From Sodiomyces alkalinus F11 (Eukaryota; Ascomycota; Sordariomycetes; Glomerellales; Plectosphaerellaceae), in contig NW_021167089.1 in NCBI RefSeq assembly GCF_003711515.1, forward strand, positions 1,031,799 through 1,095,798: a DNA stretch of 64,000 bases, given 5' to 3'. Under the pieces are notes generated by a model that saw nothing but the letters and a program-made list of their open reading frames with translations, made no database searches and had not been told where the DNA came from. Shown here in pieces: positions 47,303-60,714 of the stretch (position 1 is the first letter of the stretch; each line of letters opens with the position of its first letter). A program made the translations under genes and the position numbers.

Positions 47303-48570
47303 ATGGCTGCCCCCAAGAGCGACATTCACCTTTACACTCTCGGCACGCCGAACGGCATCAAAGTCTCCATTCTGTTGGAGGAACTTGGCCTGCCTTATAA
47401 GGTACGTACGCCGCCAGCAAGCCTGGCTAACGGGGCGAAGGGGATAAAATGGAGAAAAGACAGGAAAAGGATAAAAGAACAAAGGCCCCCCCGGAGTCGA
47501 ATGTACAAAAAGGTGTCTAAGGCGCGGCTAACTTGGCTCTCCACAGGTCACCAGGATTGACATTAGCAAGAACATCCAAAAGGTGAGTACAGCCTCATGA
47601 GAGCCAATCCGTGATTATACCAGTCACGGGTGAATGTTATGGGGACCGCGGGAATCGAATTTGGAGAACTCATATGCCCCAACAGGAGCCGTGGTTCTTG
47701 GAAATCAACCCAAACGGCCGCATCCCAGCCATCACGGACACGTTCGATGATGGAAAGCCGATCCGTGTCTTCGAGAGCGGCAGCATTATGCAATACCTCG
47801 TGGAACGGTACGACAAGGATCATAAAGTCTCATACCCCTACGGCTCTCGCGAGTATTGGGAAGTCAACAACTGGGTAAGTCACATGCTATCTGCATTTGC
47901 GACTCGACCCCCGTACGGAGTATGGATAGAGACAGGACATTGATGGACTGACTTGTGGGTGGCAATAGTTGATGTGGCAGATGGGCGGCCTGGGTCCCAT
48001 GCAAGGACAGGCTAACCACTTCAATCGTGGGTTCCCATAGCGACTTATGGACCCTGGACGGGAGGCTAAAGGCGGGACGCTATGCTGACCATGACTACTT
48101 TCGTGCACAGGCTATGCCCCTGAGAAGATCCAGTATGGAATCGATCGCTATGTCAATGAGACGCGGCGCCTTTACCGCACCCTCGACACTCATCTCCAGA
48201 ATTCTCCTTCGGGATATATCGTCGGTGATCGCGTGACCGTGGCCGATATCTCTTGCTGGGGATGGGTTGCCTCCGCCCGTACGTGTCACTACCCCCTATC
48301 CTCTTTGCTCACATTAAGGGCTTTTTGCGACTTGGAACTAAACAACAACGTATAGATTGGTCTGGCATTGACATCGAGGAGTTCCCCACCCTCAAGACTT
48401 GGCTGTATAAGCTCCTTGAGCGGCCCGGTTTCGAGAAGGGCCGCCATGTGCCAGACAGGCATACGGCCTTTGAGCAGAAAAAGCTGAGCCCCGAAGATAT
48501 GGAGAAACAGGCTGCGGCAGCGCGCGCTTGGGTTCAGAGCGGAATGAAGGAGGACGCGCGGAAGAAATGA
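47303..48570 (+). CDS. glutathione S-transferase, Ure2-like
   Basis: Conjugates glutathione to electrophiles or acts as a glutathione peroxidase/transhydrogenase; cytosolic. Six exons (47303-47401, 47547-47582, 47686-47874, 47969-48026, 48111-48278, 48356-48570) give 254 residues. The N-terminal thioredoxin fold has [20 protein letters not shown] and the conserved cis-Pro motif [11 protein letters not shown], then [14 protein letters not shown] for glutathione binding. The C-terminal helical domain has [20 protein letters not shown] and [13 protein letters not shown] (N-capping box). Exon 2 is only 12 codons. Branch sites CTAAC, CTGAC and CTGACC are seen in introns 1, 3 and 4. The absence of a long Asn-rich prion-like N-terminus separates it from yeast Ure2, so a nitrogen-regulatory role should not be assumed. 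Confidence 0.92.
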
Positions 48571-48833
48571 AACAGAGGACTGGCCAGTGTGGGGAATGAG
48601 TTGAAATGTGATGGATGGTCAAAGTAGAGAGAGTATGGGTAGTTCCCACGTCTGAAGAGACAAGTCACAAATCGAAATCAATCGACGACACGTGACCTAT
48701 ATATCACGTGACTGAACATCGCCACCGAGAGACCCACCAAAGTCCTCGCCCGTTAGAAAAGTTGGCTCGTCGCGCACGATCCAACAACGCTGGGCTCCTT
48801 CCATCAACAACACACGCTCCCACATCACTCACC

Positions 48834-50617
48834 ATGTCGTGGAGAAACCAGGGCATCACAGGATCGAACAACATACCGTTGGGCAGCCGGCGCCGCTTCA
48901 ACGCAGAAGATGAGGTTGACGGTGTGCCAAATGGCGACTCTGACCTCAAGCGTGGCCGAAGTCCTGAGCCTCGTAAGTCTTTGTCTCCGCCATCCAGACG
49001 CCCCTTTGAAATCGACAGCACAAAGCCGAGCTAACTTTCTGTCCTTTTTAGGTGCCGAGAGCGATGAACCACGTCGGCGAAAGAAGAGAAATCGATGGGG
49101 CGATGCTGCTGAAAACAAGGCTGCTGGCCTGATGGGCCTGCCGACGGCTATATCTGCCAACATGACCAGTGAACAGCTCGAGGCGTACACGTTGCATCTA
49201 CGAATTGAGGAGATTAGCCAGAAGCTTCGCATCGACGATGTCGTCCCAGCTGATGGAGACAGGTAGGTTTCGAGTCCCTTCTCGCGCCACCGGCATGCTG
49301 TTTCCTACCATACTCTAACCTACGTCTTTCTAGGTCCCCCTCACCTCCACCCCAGTACGACAACCATGGTCGACGTATCAACACGCGCGAATACCGTTAT
49401 CGAAAGCGCCTTGAAGACGAGCGCCACAAGCTCATCGAAAAGGCGATGAAAACGATTCCTAACTACCACCCGCCCCAGGATTATCGTAGACCCACTAAGA
49501 CCCAGGAGAAGGTCTATGTGCCTGTGAACGACTATCCAGAGATTAACTTCAGTATGATTGCTAACCCTCTAACCTTCCTGACTAATATCTTCTTTCCCCC
49601 CTCCCTATTCCTGCTCAAAAATGGAGACAGGCCGACTGGCCACACGCCTGGCCTGACGTCTCGTTATTAGGATTGGCTCTTGTTATCTACGAGAGCTCCG
49701 GTCCTAATACTTGCTTCTTGTTCTGAAACGGATACTAACACTTAGCTCTCTCCCTATGAAGTTGGCTTACTCATCGGCCCTCGTGGCAACACTCTGAAGA
49801 AGATGGAAACCGAATCGGGCGCCAAGATCGCTATCCGAGGAAAGGGATCGGTCAAAGAGGGCAAGGGCCGTTCAGACGCTGCCCACTCTAGCAACCAGGA
49901 AGAAGATCTGCACTGCCTCATCATGGCCGACACGGAAGACAAGGTCAACAAGGCCAAGAAGCTGATCCACAACGTCATTGAAACAGTGAGGAACCCAATC
50001 TCTTTTTGCTGCCCCTACCCCACACGGCATAATTCTTTACTAACCCACATCTACAGGCGGCTTCCATCCCTGAGGGTCAGAACGAGCTCAAGCGCAACCA
50101 GCTTCGAGAACTCGCAGCTCTGAACGGCACCCTACGTGATGACGAGAATCAAGCTTGCCAGAATTGCGGGCAGATTGGACACCGCAAGTACGATTGCCCG
50201 GAAAGACAGAACTACACGGCGAGCATTATTTGCCGGGTCTGCGGCAATGCAGGCCACATGGCCAGGGACTGTCCGGACCGACAGCGCGGAGCCAGTTGGC
50301 GCAATGATGGACCCCCACGCACCGCCGGGCGCATCGGTGGCGGCGATGCTGTTGATCGCGAGTATGAGGTATGTTGGCCCGTTGAGCCCCCTTTTCACGA
50401 GAATGTACTAACAGAATTCGCAGCAACTTATGCAAGAACTCGGCGGCGGTTCATCTAACGGTGGACCCCCTGCCCGTATCGAGGCTGGGCCAGGCTCAGG
50501 CTCTCCTACCAGCGCTAGCAATGACCAACGAAGCGACGCTAGACCCTGGCAGCGAGGACCGACTGGTGGCCCAGCACCGTGGCGTGTGCGTAACAACGAC
50601 TCGAATCATGAAGGAGG

Positions 50618-50655
<38 letters not shown>

Positions 50656-51095
50656 CAGGAGGAGGAGGCTCCAGCGCGCCATGGTCTCGCGATAGAAATC
50701 GCGGCAACGATGAACACAGGGGAGGCGATACCTACTATGGCGGCGGTAGCACCGCTGCGGTCAGCCAGGCCCCACCTGCTGCTGCTCCCTGGCATCAACC
50801 TCCGGGAATGCAGAACGGCTATGGCGGCTATCCTGGCTTCTCCGGCTACGGCGGCGCCCCCCCTGGCCCCCCTGCCCCTCCTGGGATGAACGGCCCCCCT
50901 CCTGGACTCCCCCCTCCGCCTGGCGCGCCTGGCCTTGGCGCTCCCCCAAGCATGCCCGGAAGCGTCAATGCACTTATCCAGCAGTATGCAGGAGGTGTTG
51001 GTGGTCCTCCGCCCCCGCCCCCTCCTCCATCGGACAACGCCCCTCCCCCGCCTCCAAGCGACCAACCCCCTCCCCCTCCGCCACCAGGGGCATGA
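48834..51095 (+). CDS. BBP: branchpoint-bridging protein BBP/SF1
   Basis: Nuclear splicing factor (yeast Msl5, human SF1) that recognises the intron branch site in the commitment complex. Six exons (48834-48972, 49052-49262, 49334-49551, 49762-49985, 50057-50368, 50424-51095) give 591 residues. Motifs: [10 protein letters not shown] near the N-terminus, RKKRNRWG (the U2AF65-binding tryptophan motif), the KH-QUA2 domain with [20 protein letters not shown] and [12 protein letters not shown], the Qua2 sequence [16 protein letters not shown], two CCHC zinc knuckles ([32 protein letters not shown]), and a long Gly/Ala/Pro-rich tail with (Gly-Ala)6 and proline runs. All five introns have CTAAC branch sites, the very sequence this protein binds. 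Start [10 protein letters not shown] follows CACC. Confidence 0.95.
50619..50654 (+). repeat. (GGAGCA)6 hexanucleotide repeat in BBP
   Basis: Six units in frame encode (Gly-Ala)6 in the C-terminal low-complexity region, downstream of the second zinc knuckle. Confidence 0.92.
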
Positions 51096-52163
51096 ACGAG
51101 CTTTGGCGCCTTCACGGCGTTCGGGGTTGCGTGACGTCCAATTTTGGCTTCCATACGGCTGACCTCGAGGAATTTCGTCGACAATATCGGCGCTCTGATA
51201 CGTAGGAACCGAATAATTATCCTCTTCGACTTCTAACGTGGGGAGACATAGCTCTCGGCCCTGAACGGAACCAGGGGAGAGCTGGTATGGGGACGGTGGT
51301 TCCCCCCCGGCAAACTGATAACCTTGTTTTCTTTTTGTATTCTTAGGTAGACTGACCAAAGCACTCTAACCCGCAGATGGATTACGAGTAAGTAGGTCCG
51401 GGTACTGACACAGGAGTTGACCAGCGTCTCTAGTGGACGTGTGATGACAGCATATGGTGCTTTGCATGCACCTTCGTGCATGGTAACTTTCGCCCATGTT
51501 GAGCTTTGTTGTGTTCAGGGTTTACCGTATTTCTAATAGATGGAAACTTGGACTTGCGGATAAGAAGGGTTGACGGCCTAACTGAAACATCCGTACATCT
51601 CTTTCGTTAGTATATCTTATATTATGTCAGTGTTGGGCTATACAATCCGTGATGAGACTCGTTCCGCATTGTGTGGGAGTACGTTGTACCACAGGGCGTC
51701 GGGGAGCTTGGACCACCCTCGGCCATGAGGATGGGCCATGCCGCCTGATGATTGGAGAATCTCATAGCCCCCTCCTTCATACCTGGGTACGTAATTACTC
51801 GGTACGTCGTAGCTCTCCAACAAAGCTATCCCATCCCTCTCATTCATATCGTCACTTCCATCTCCGTCCCTTTCCGGTCTCTTGCGACAGGAAAGTCCCA
51901 ATAACTGAGAATTCCGGATAGCTACAAGGCATATCTATAGCTGCCTTGAGAGATCTCGAAACCCGGAATGCAGCCTGTCCCAATTGTCCACTCGCGAACT
52001 ACGACCTGAGCTTTCATCTCCTTACCTCGTTCCGTGGGAGTTGATCCTTGGAATACCATAGTTTCTCTCCCCTTATCACCAGTTTTTTACGTGTCCGCCA
52101 CCCAGTTTTGCCCTCGTTTCAATTCCCAAGTCGAGATTCAGCGAACTGCCTGGCGCAGGCGCC
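51096..52163. other. intergenic region between BBP and PFF1
   Basis: 3' flank of BBP and promoter side of PFF1. Overlapping frames of 87 codons (-) and 90 codons (+) at 51.64-51.92 kb resemble no family and are probably chance. Confidence 0.5.
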
Positions 52164-55100
52164 ATGAAGTTTCGCAATCCCTTCGGGTTCACGCCCGGAC
52201 CGGTCACTTTCTGGACCGTCGTTGTCTACATCGCCTTTATTTTCCCACTTGTCTATATCCATGAGGCAGTTCCTCCGCCTCCACGCTCACCCACGCCTTC
52301 TACTGGCATTAATCTGACAGAAGCATGGCTCGACCTGACCCAAATAACCAAGCACTATCACCCTTACAACAGTCGCGCCAACGAGCAGGTTGGAGATTAC
52401 ATTGCGCAACGAATTGAAGAGATCCTTGGGCGTAATGGAGTTGACTGGACAAAGGAACAATCCGGAGAGGTTCGGCGGTTGGGAACCTCGTGAGTCGCTG
52501 CAGAAATTCTGTCGAGCCACCGTCACATCACAGCTGACGTCTTTTCAGGCACCCTAACCTCCGTCCTGAATCCCCGGCCGCCCGCCTCCCCGCGGTCCGA
52601 CGCTCTTCTGGCCCGGCCGCGGCGGTTTTCGTTGACGACCTCTCAAACGTCACCTGGGCTACCAGCGTAGGTATGCTTGGCAACCGTATCACCGGATCAG
52701 GAACCTACTTTGAAGGCACCAATAAAATAGTCTACGTCCGCGGCACAGAAGACGAAGACGGGGAGTGGTGGAAGTCCGGCAAAACGGATATGCGCGTAGT
52801 TGGCCGGGGAGGTGTTCTCGTCAATGCGCACTACGACTCGTACGGTCTCACCTTCCTTTGCAACTGCAAAAACCCAAACCTGACGAGGGGGCTGACAACT
52901 CATGAACAGGGTCGCGTCTGGATACGGGGCAACCGATGATGGTATGGGGTGTGTGAGCTTACTTCAGATGCTGAGTTACTTCACCACGCCTGGACAACAG
53001 CCGAAGCGTGGCATTGTGTTTCTCTTCAACAACGCCGAGGAGGATGGTCTTTTGGGAGCCAAGGCCTTTGCCTGCAGCCCCCTCCTGACCTTCCCTACGA
53101 CCTTTGTGAACTTGGAAGGCGCTGGCGCCGGGGGCCGTGCCATGCTCTTCCGGGCCACGGACAAGGAAGTGACGCAGTCGTATCGCAAGGCCCGTCACCC
53201 CTTCGGCGACGTCATTGCTTCGGATGGGTTCTCTCTTGGACTTATCCGGAGTCAGACCGACTACGTTGTTTGGGAAGGTGTCTACGGCCAGCGTGGACTC
53301 GACATTGCATTCTACAGGCCGCGCGCTAGGTATCACACCAACCAGGACGATACACGCCACGCCTCTCGTGCCAGTCTGTGGCATATGCTCTCGGGCTCCC
53401 TCGCAGCTGTGGAATCTCTTTCGCACGATACCAGCGGCACCTTTTCGGGACCTCGTCCAGACGGCGATCTACACAAAGTCCCCAGCGGAACCCCGAGCAA
53501 AGGTGTTTGGTTTGACGTTTTTGGCAAGGGATTCGCTGTTTTCGCCCTCAGGGGACTATTCGCCTGGTCTCTGACCCTGCTCATCGTGTCGCCTCTCGTT
53601 CTCGTCCTGGTCACCTTTATTTTGGCTAAGAATGACAAGTATTATTTCTTCGCCAGGAAGGTCAACACCCAAGATCGGGATCCAGATGAACCTGTTACGC
53701 TCGGCGGCTTCAAGGGCTTCCTGAGGTTTCCATTAGCCCTAGTCGTGTCCACGGGTCTCACGCTAGCATCTGGATTCTTGATCAGGAAGGTCAATCCCAT
53801 GATTATCTACAGCAGCGAATATGCCGTGTAAGCTTTTTTTTGGGGGGGGGGGGATGTTTTTCTTCTTCTCTTTTGGGCACAGCTGACGATTTTTACTAGA
53901 TGGGGCATGATGCTCTCGTTGTTCTATATCGCCCTCTGGACGGTGGTGAAAGGCTCCAGCGCGGTAAGGCCAAGCGCCCTGCAGCGGGGTTTCGTCCATA
54001 TCTGGCTCTTCACCCTTGGCTGGGCTATGCTAGTCGCCGTCGCGGTTTTTGCGGATCGATTCCGAATTGCGTCCGGCTATCCCATTGTTTTCCTCAATTC
54101 TGCATTGTTCCTGTCCACCTTGATCACCCTGCTCGAACTGTTCGCCCTACCGTCGAAGCAGGAATTTGCTCGGAGCTTGCACGACGACGATCGCCAAGCT
54201 GATGATGATGATGGCGTCAGTGAGGGCTCCCACACAGACGTCCTCATCGCCCCGACGCCCGGTGAAATGGAACATACTTACTCTTCCCACGAGGAATCTG
54301 ACGAAGAGGAACCAGAACCTACCGAGAGGACACCCCTGAGGAGCGCAGAGTCCAGGCCTGACCAAACGTCAAGGACAACATTTGGACAAGCTTACAGGCG
54401 TTCCATCTCCGCAGTCTCAGTCGCAAGCAATGACGATGAGGGACGCCACAAGCCTTTCGAAAGAGAACAGCCTTGGTCTGGCCGGTTGCCGACCTGGACA
54501 TGGTTCCTTCAGCTGTTAATTCTGGCACCGATCACCATCCTCCTTTTTGGCCAGATAGGTCTTGTCCTGTCTTCGTCCACCCAGGCTTCTGGGGCAGATG
54601 GAGGCGATGCCCTCTTCAGCTACCTGGCAATCGCCATATTTTCCGTCTTCGTTCTGTTACCTCTGTCCCCATTCCTGCACAGGGTAACTTTCCACATCCC
54701 CACCGTCCTCTTCGCCGTGTTCCTGGGCACTCTGATCTATAACCTTGTTGCCTTTCCCTTTTCTGCGAACAACCGATATAAGGTCTACTTTCAGCAGGAC
54801 ATCTTCTTGGATAACGGGACGACGACAGTGCAAATCACCGGCATCGAGAAATACGTGCGCATGATTATGAAGGAGCTGCCTTCTGCTGCTGGCAAGCCAG
54901 TCATTTGCGAGGACTCTCCTGGGAGATCCGGACTCAGGAACTGCAGATACGATGGTTCCTCTGTCCCGCCCAACCTCACCGAGCACCTCAGAGAAGGCCG
55001 GTCCACTTCCGAGGACCGGTACGACGGCTTGGTATCTGTGAACATCACCAGATCGCATCGTGGACGACTGAACAAGGCTACCCTCAAGATCGACGCGCAG

Positions 55101-55532
55101 GAGTCGAAAGCATGCAAAGTCTCGTTCGACCAACCTGTGTCTATGTTCAACATTCGAGGCGGGGCTGGCCTAGATAGCCGCTTTGGGCAATACCCTGAGG
55201 AGGGCGTGAGCGTGCTCCAGCTCTTCCGTAGAAGCTGGTCAGGGCCGTGGATTGTGGACGTTGAGTGGAAGGATGATGCCACCCAGTCAGGAGAGAGAGG
55301 TGGTGGCATTGATGTTGAGCCTGTTGAGCCGGCGGAAGATGATCATGGCACAGAGCTCAGGAGGCGATCTGTTTTCGGAGGCAAAGTGGAATGCCAGTGG
55401 AGCGATGCCAATTTGCCTGGTACGATGCCGGCCTACGACGAATGCCTGCAGTACTCACCGGACTGGGCCGCCTTCTCCAAATATTCCGTGGGTTTGGTCC
55501 AAGGCATCAAAAGATTCTCGGTCCGAGACTAG
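52164..55532 (+). CDS. PFF1: vacuolar membrane M28 metalloprotease PFF1
   Basis: Multi-pass zinc protease of the vacuolar membrane. Four exons (52164-52489, 52549-52839, 52910-53827, 53900-55532) give 1,055 residues, somewhat longer than yeast Pff1 (976). N-terminus [20 protein letters not shown] leads into one membrane segment (about 14-34). The lumenal M28 domain has the zinc/catalytic set: [10 protein letters not shown] (His, Asp), [11 protein letters not shown] (bridging Asp), [14 protein letters not shown] (catalytic and metal Glu), [12 protein letters not shown], and [10 protein letters not shown] (last metal His). Several membrane segments follow, with an acidic cytosolic loop ([15 protein letters not shown] ... 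[13 protein letters not shown]), then a Cys-containing C-terminal lumenal domain. All three introns have CTGAC branch sites; the third contains a G10 run. All catalytic residues are intact. Confidence 0.95.
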
Positions 55533-55540
55533 TATGAGGT

Positions 55541-55996
55541 TCATGTGGCGGAGAACACTCGATTGACTACGGCGTTACAAGCTATGAATGATTGTTCTGA
55601 TACTACGATAGGTTTTTTGAAAGAAAGTAAAGAACGTTGACATTGAGCTTCGACTGAGCATTTCCTAGTTTCTCTCCGTACAGTTGAGCGATACTCCCAG
55701 GCACCTGGGAGATAACCAACGACCGTTAGGCCAGCGCGTACTTGCAACTCACCGTCTGCGCCTCCGGTGGCGACTGAATTGACAAGACGATGGCTTGCCG
55801 CAGCATTACTAGCAAGCCATCCACCCCCACTCTCGTCGGGCAAGGCCAAACGCACAGCGGACAAGAATGCATACGCGAGGAAGAGGAAGGCCGCACGAGT
55901 CAAGAATACGTGAAGGCGCTTCCGCCCGTCGCTTGAACGGGCCTCCAGGGTTAGATGCCTTGGGTCCGTCTTTTGGACCCAAGCTTTCGGGCCCAA
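55541..55996 (-). CDS. candidate small membrane protein (uncertain)
   Basis: Open frame of 151 codons, convergent with PFF1 and separated from its stop by 9 bp. Residues about 30-50 (VFLTRAAFLFLAYAFLSAVRLAL) make one good membrane segment. An internal stretch could be an intron: donor GTGAGTTG in the revcomp of about 55746-55753, branch GCCTAACGG, and acceptor CTCCCAG; removal keeps the frame. I recognise no family. A chance frame is at least as likely, since the upstream start has no distinctive context. Confidence 0.22.
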   Translation of the reverse strand: MGPKAWVQKTDPRHLTLEARSSDGRKRLHVFLTRAAFLFLAYAFLSAVRLALPDESGGGWLASNAAASHRLVNSVATGGADGELQVRAGLTVVGYLPGAWEYRSTVRRETRKCSVEAQCQRSLLSFKKPIVVSEQSFIACNAVVNRVFSAT

Positions 55997-58900
55997 GCAC
56001 TAGCAACATTCCCAAGGGAGAGGTTAAGCATCTATGTATAGGGTGAGCGAGGGACAGGAGCGAAAGAAAAAAAAAACAAGTAAGACATTGATAGGAGCGT
56101 GTGAGAATGTGAAACTAGAACTCGCACACCCTCTTCGAAACTCGTGGTGTGGTTCGCCTCGCACCCGCAGCTCATCACGTTACCTGCGAGGAGCTACAAT
56201 AGGCAGCTCAAGGCAATGTCTCCCTCCGTGAGGCTCGAGTCGAGCCAATAGAAGGGGGTGAGATATCGCCGCCAGGCTATGTATTGCGGTCGCGGCAAGA
56301 CAGGCAGGCGTCAAATATTGCCTGGGGAGTGACAAATGGACGAGATGGCCATCCAATATCCATCCATCGCGATATCTTTCGGGCGTTGGTGCTGACGGAG
56401 AGGAGGGGGAAAATGATAGACTGGGAAGTAAGGAGGTCGCAGATGGTAGGTACTATTATCTGATGCACGCCGCTCAGTTAAGGTGGCTGAGCGCAGGCCA
56501 GGTCAGTATTTATTTGGCCTTTCGAGCAGATTCAACGGCGGGCCAAAAGAACCAACCCAACGAGCGTTTGCACGAAGTGAGGCACGTTGTACGAATTTGA
56601 GATGTTCCATGTTGGGCGGTGAGCCACGTCACCAGCCTCAAGAGACAGGGGTCGAGTACTTGATCGTTGACATGTGGCGAAGTGCATGTATTTCGCACCC
56701 TCAGGTACGTACATACGCCGAACTTTGGTACCGAGCTGCTTTGCGTTAAGGCTGCGTTAAGCCCCGTCAGTCTCGCGTCAGTCTCGCGCATAGGCTCCCT
56801 CCCACCCACCACTGCCGTCGGTGAACTTGCAGCCAACGGAATTTCGTTCCAGAGGATGCATGTCTTGTCCGATCGTATTTCCATCCAACATGGCCGATGT
56901 TGATTGTGACAACAACTAAAATAAAATAAAAATAAAAATAAAAACCGCCCCCCAGGAATATTTGTACGACAGTAGGCCCGCATGAAGTAGATGTGTGGCT
57001 GACTGAGTTCATGATATCAAAAATCGACATGGGATCGCCGACTCGATGTAGGTTGCCACCGCCGACATGCATACTTCAGCTGCCCATGGGGTCAATTCTC
57101 TCCTCCTCTTGCTGACATGCAGTTCTTTGCCAATCGTCGGGTGAAGGCACCTCGTTCGTCAAGCACGACGACAGTGCCTATATGGCAGCGAAAGCCCGTA
57201 CTGAAACAAAACGGCTGTGGATAATCCGTACCATGGCTGGGGTGTTAGGTACCATATCTTACTTAACCTGATAACTGGTCGCTCATGTGATGTGCTCAGA
57301 AGACCGAATCGAATGCCTTGCTTTTGGCATGCCAATGTGCCATCTTCTAGTTCTACGTAGAACATGTACAATCGGGGTCCCTCAGTCCCCCAGTCCCTCA
57401 CCCCTTTTGGGGCCCTTCCTTTACCCCAAGACCCATGGAAGAATAGCCGCCGCCCGAAACTGAGATGGGACAGAAAACCAACTGCAGTCGAGCGTAGGAA
57501 AGATGGAATCCACACCCTTCTCCAGCAACGAGGAGAGGATGACGATGGATTGGCGCTGAGATATTCCTGCAGAGGTGCGGCTAAGGAAAGACATGCAGCG
57601 AGGTGGGCACTTGAAGAAGGGCTTTTTATCATTGGATAATATTCGTCGGGGTTTGACCAATCGTTGACGCAAGGGACGCCCACCCCGACCTCAACTTTCA
57701 GACTTCCACTACAACGTACGAATAAATCACAATGTTGTTTGACCCGCCTGCCTGCGGGCAATAAGCGCTCGGCCCTGGGACCATCGGTCCATCTCCCCTC
57801 TTCTACACGTGTAGTGTAATGGCGACTTCCCACCCTCTTCCAACCAAAGTTGCAGAGTACTTGGCAGCAATCCTTTTGTGGCCTGTCTGTTATAGTTATC
57901 CGCCTTGGTTGGTTTATTAAGAGCTCAACGAGCCCTGGCATTTTGCGTGGGTGGGGCTGTGTGTGTCTGTGTGTGTGTGGGGAAGCGGGCGGGCGCGGGC
58001 CTCTTTCAAGTTTAAAGAAACTAAGGTAACAGGAGGCTCCCGGATAGACGACCTAGGTACTTAACGTCCCGCGACTGTACTTCGTAGAGTCATAACCACA
58101 AAGTACCTTATGTGGTGCCTACCTTATTCTTGCGGCCTTTCATCTGTCCAAGATTTTCTCTCAAGGGTTGATAGCAATGCATTTAGGGGGTGACACTGTC
58201 AACTTTGAGGGGCAACGGCGACCATACGATAGCTCTACCTGCTCGCCTAGGCCAATGGACGAATGCGGCGATCATTACCTCTTCCTATTTGATGTTCGGC
58301 AACAAAAGAAGAAAAGAAAAAGGAGGGGGGGCGGCGAGTAGGGTGGGACGGAGCCGAGACATCAAGAAACATGGCCACTCGGAGATGGTAAAGTCAGACA
58401 TGCAGTGAGGATCAAGTAAAGATAAGACCTGCGGAGTAATAATATTATTACCTACTGCATCCGTACGAATATTGCAGACGTTGCAATGTAAAGGGGTTTT
58501 TTTGTTTGGTTTCTTTTTCGTGTTTATCGGTTACTTGTAACTATATATCAGTGCCGAGGGACTGAAGGCGCAGTATCGGAAAGGGTTATCATGCAAATTA
58601 GATCGGTGAAGTAGGTGCGAATAGGCTGCTTTTTGAACCGTCTAACCGTTTTTATCATCGAGACTACCATACCTAATAACTGGCCTCAATTTTCTACGAA
58701 GCATTTCGTGCTTGATACTCGGTGTTTTTGGGGTCGCCGACTTCTCCCCTCCCTCGACCTTCTCACCTTCTCACCTTCTACCCCCCACCACAAAGCACGG
58801 AGCACTTGATGGCCGGGCTCCTCTTTTCCTATACCAGGCTCCCATCTCGGATCTTCCTCCATGATCCAACCTCCCCTCTTCTCGCCTTTACGGGTCGCGA

Positions 58901-60714
58901 AAATCTTGCTTCTGTTTCCCCAAATGCCCTCTTCGTTGTCCAATCGCTCATCCTCTCTTATCCTGTTCTACCAACTCTATTCAAAATATCCTCCCTAACA
59001 AGCGGTTTCTTTTTGTCTTTTCGTATTAGGAAAGACAGACGCTCGGAATCGCCCGCCACAGCCTCATCGGCCTCTCATAGTGGTCGATGTCTCGTAACGT
59101 CTCGTCTCCCCAGAAAATTTGTTTAGCAACTAATCTGAACCAGGGGTTGCTATCCAATGGCATGATCCAGAAGGCAGTCTTGAACTCCCATAGGATGACC
59201 CTGAATGCAGCTCTCAGATGCAGCTTCCAGGGACAAGAATTCCAAGAGCAGCTCCACGGTTGTTAGCATGCATGCATGCATGCATGGCGGCGCAGCTGTG
59301 CGTACAACGTACGTTGTAAGTTCTTTACGTTGTACTTCCATGTCGCCAGTTGCTGTATCGTATCCGTACAGCTCGTACAACTGCGCAGGCCGGCATATCG
59401 AGCTTTCTTTTCGCTGGATGCAGCCAAGCCCGTGGAACCCAGTCAAACAGGACATGTACGCCCTCGTCGGTGGAGCAGGGAGCACTCGGTCCCTCCGATC
59501 ACCAGAGATGCTAGCGAGCGGTATGCTTTCTCTATCCACCCCGTCAGTCGCCTGTTTAGACGACGACCCGGCCGGCCAGGCGTGGCCTTTTGATTGTTTT
59601 TTTTTTCTTCTTTTTCTTTTCTTTTTTTTCTTCCCACCCCTCCTTTTCCAACCCTCCCGCCTCATTCCGCCAGCTCGATCCGTACTCCGTACCATAATGG
59701 CATGCATGGGCGTGCATACATACAATTTGTTCCGTTCTTCGCACTCGGTCACATTTCCTCCCCTGGATGAGCCAACTCGCTAGCAGAACACAACACAGCC
59801 CGTCCGATTTACTGGACCCTGTCATTATTTCTTCACCCAATCCCCAAGCCCGTAGCCGGCATTCCCACTCCACGGGAAATGCTTGAGCCTACCCTAAGGT
59901 ACCTTACCCTATGACCCATAATGTCGAGTCCTCTACTGCACATACATACGCCACGCGCCGCAAAAGAATACCTAACATACCTTACCTTACCCCCCTACCA
60001 GGCTCCCCATTTCTTTGCTCACCCCCTTGTAAGTCTCTACCGACTCTCGTCCATTTAGATTCCGGAGGCAACTTGCAACGAGACGACGCGGAATCGTCTA
60101 AATATTAGTGCTGCTCTCTTATCGGTCCTCGTCGCTCTCTCCTCAGACACCCGTATCTCTTGATGTTTCCCCCTTCTTCCTTTTCTCTTCTTTTTTCGGG
60201 TTTTTTCTTCTTCTTTTCTTTTCGTGATTGCCTTCTGTTCAGTTGGGTTCTTAGAGTCGAGAAACGCCAGAGGGCGAGAGACCCTTGATCCATAGACTCC
60301 ATTCCATGCCACTATTGCACCTTCCACTGCACACGGAAGAATCGGTTCACTTACTAGCCACACAGCAGCCGTGCTGCCCTTCTCTGCGGCCTCTGCACAG
60401 TCCACCACGGGACGCTACCCAACCATATATCCCGGGCGCCTGTTTACACTGTGAAGACCGTGTTGCTTTTTATTTCCAACCTTCAATTCTCGCTTGGGAG
60501 AGTCACTAGCCGCTGGCCGCGCACCACAACAACCTTCTACACCCCCTTGCCGACGCTTGCGTTCCGGTCACCATCCCGCCTTAGTTCTTGCTAGCCATAC
60601 CTAGTCATCTCCTCGTCTCGCGTCCAGGGGACGAACATGGACTCCTGAGACAAAGCGGACTATGCTCGAACAACCTCGCCCTTGTCTTCTCCTGGCCTCT
60701 ATTCCCAGCACACC
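55997..60714. other. 4.7 kb mostly non-coding region
   Basis: No gene I can support. Contains a TG microsatellite near 57957-57979, GGTACC/TAAGGTA words at 58020-58125 and 59890-59990, a (CATG)n run at 59266-59285, long T-rich tracts at 59590-59630 and 60180-60225, and an 11-bp match (GATAACTGGTC, near 57270) to the MITE-like element. The 260-codon minus-strand frame at 57159-57941 has Trp/Cys-rich composition and no likeness to known proteins. The last 200 bp form the leader of the next gene. Confidence 0.5.

Noticed and set aside
57262..57275. Possible third copy of the MITE-like element (CTGATAACTGGTC)
   Set aside because: Only about 11 bp agree and the flanking blocks are missing; could be chance.
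57159..57941. 260-codon open frame on the minus strand
   Set aside because: Trp/Cys/Arg-rich composition unlike neighbouring genes, no recognisable motif, and no obvious start context or introns. Likely chance.
59150..59783. 200- and 192-codon frames on opposite strands
   Set aside because: They overlap each other, include translated poly-T/poly-A and CATG repeats, and resemble no protein family.
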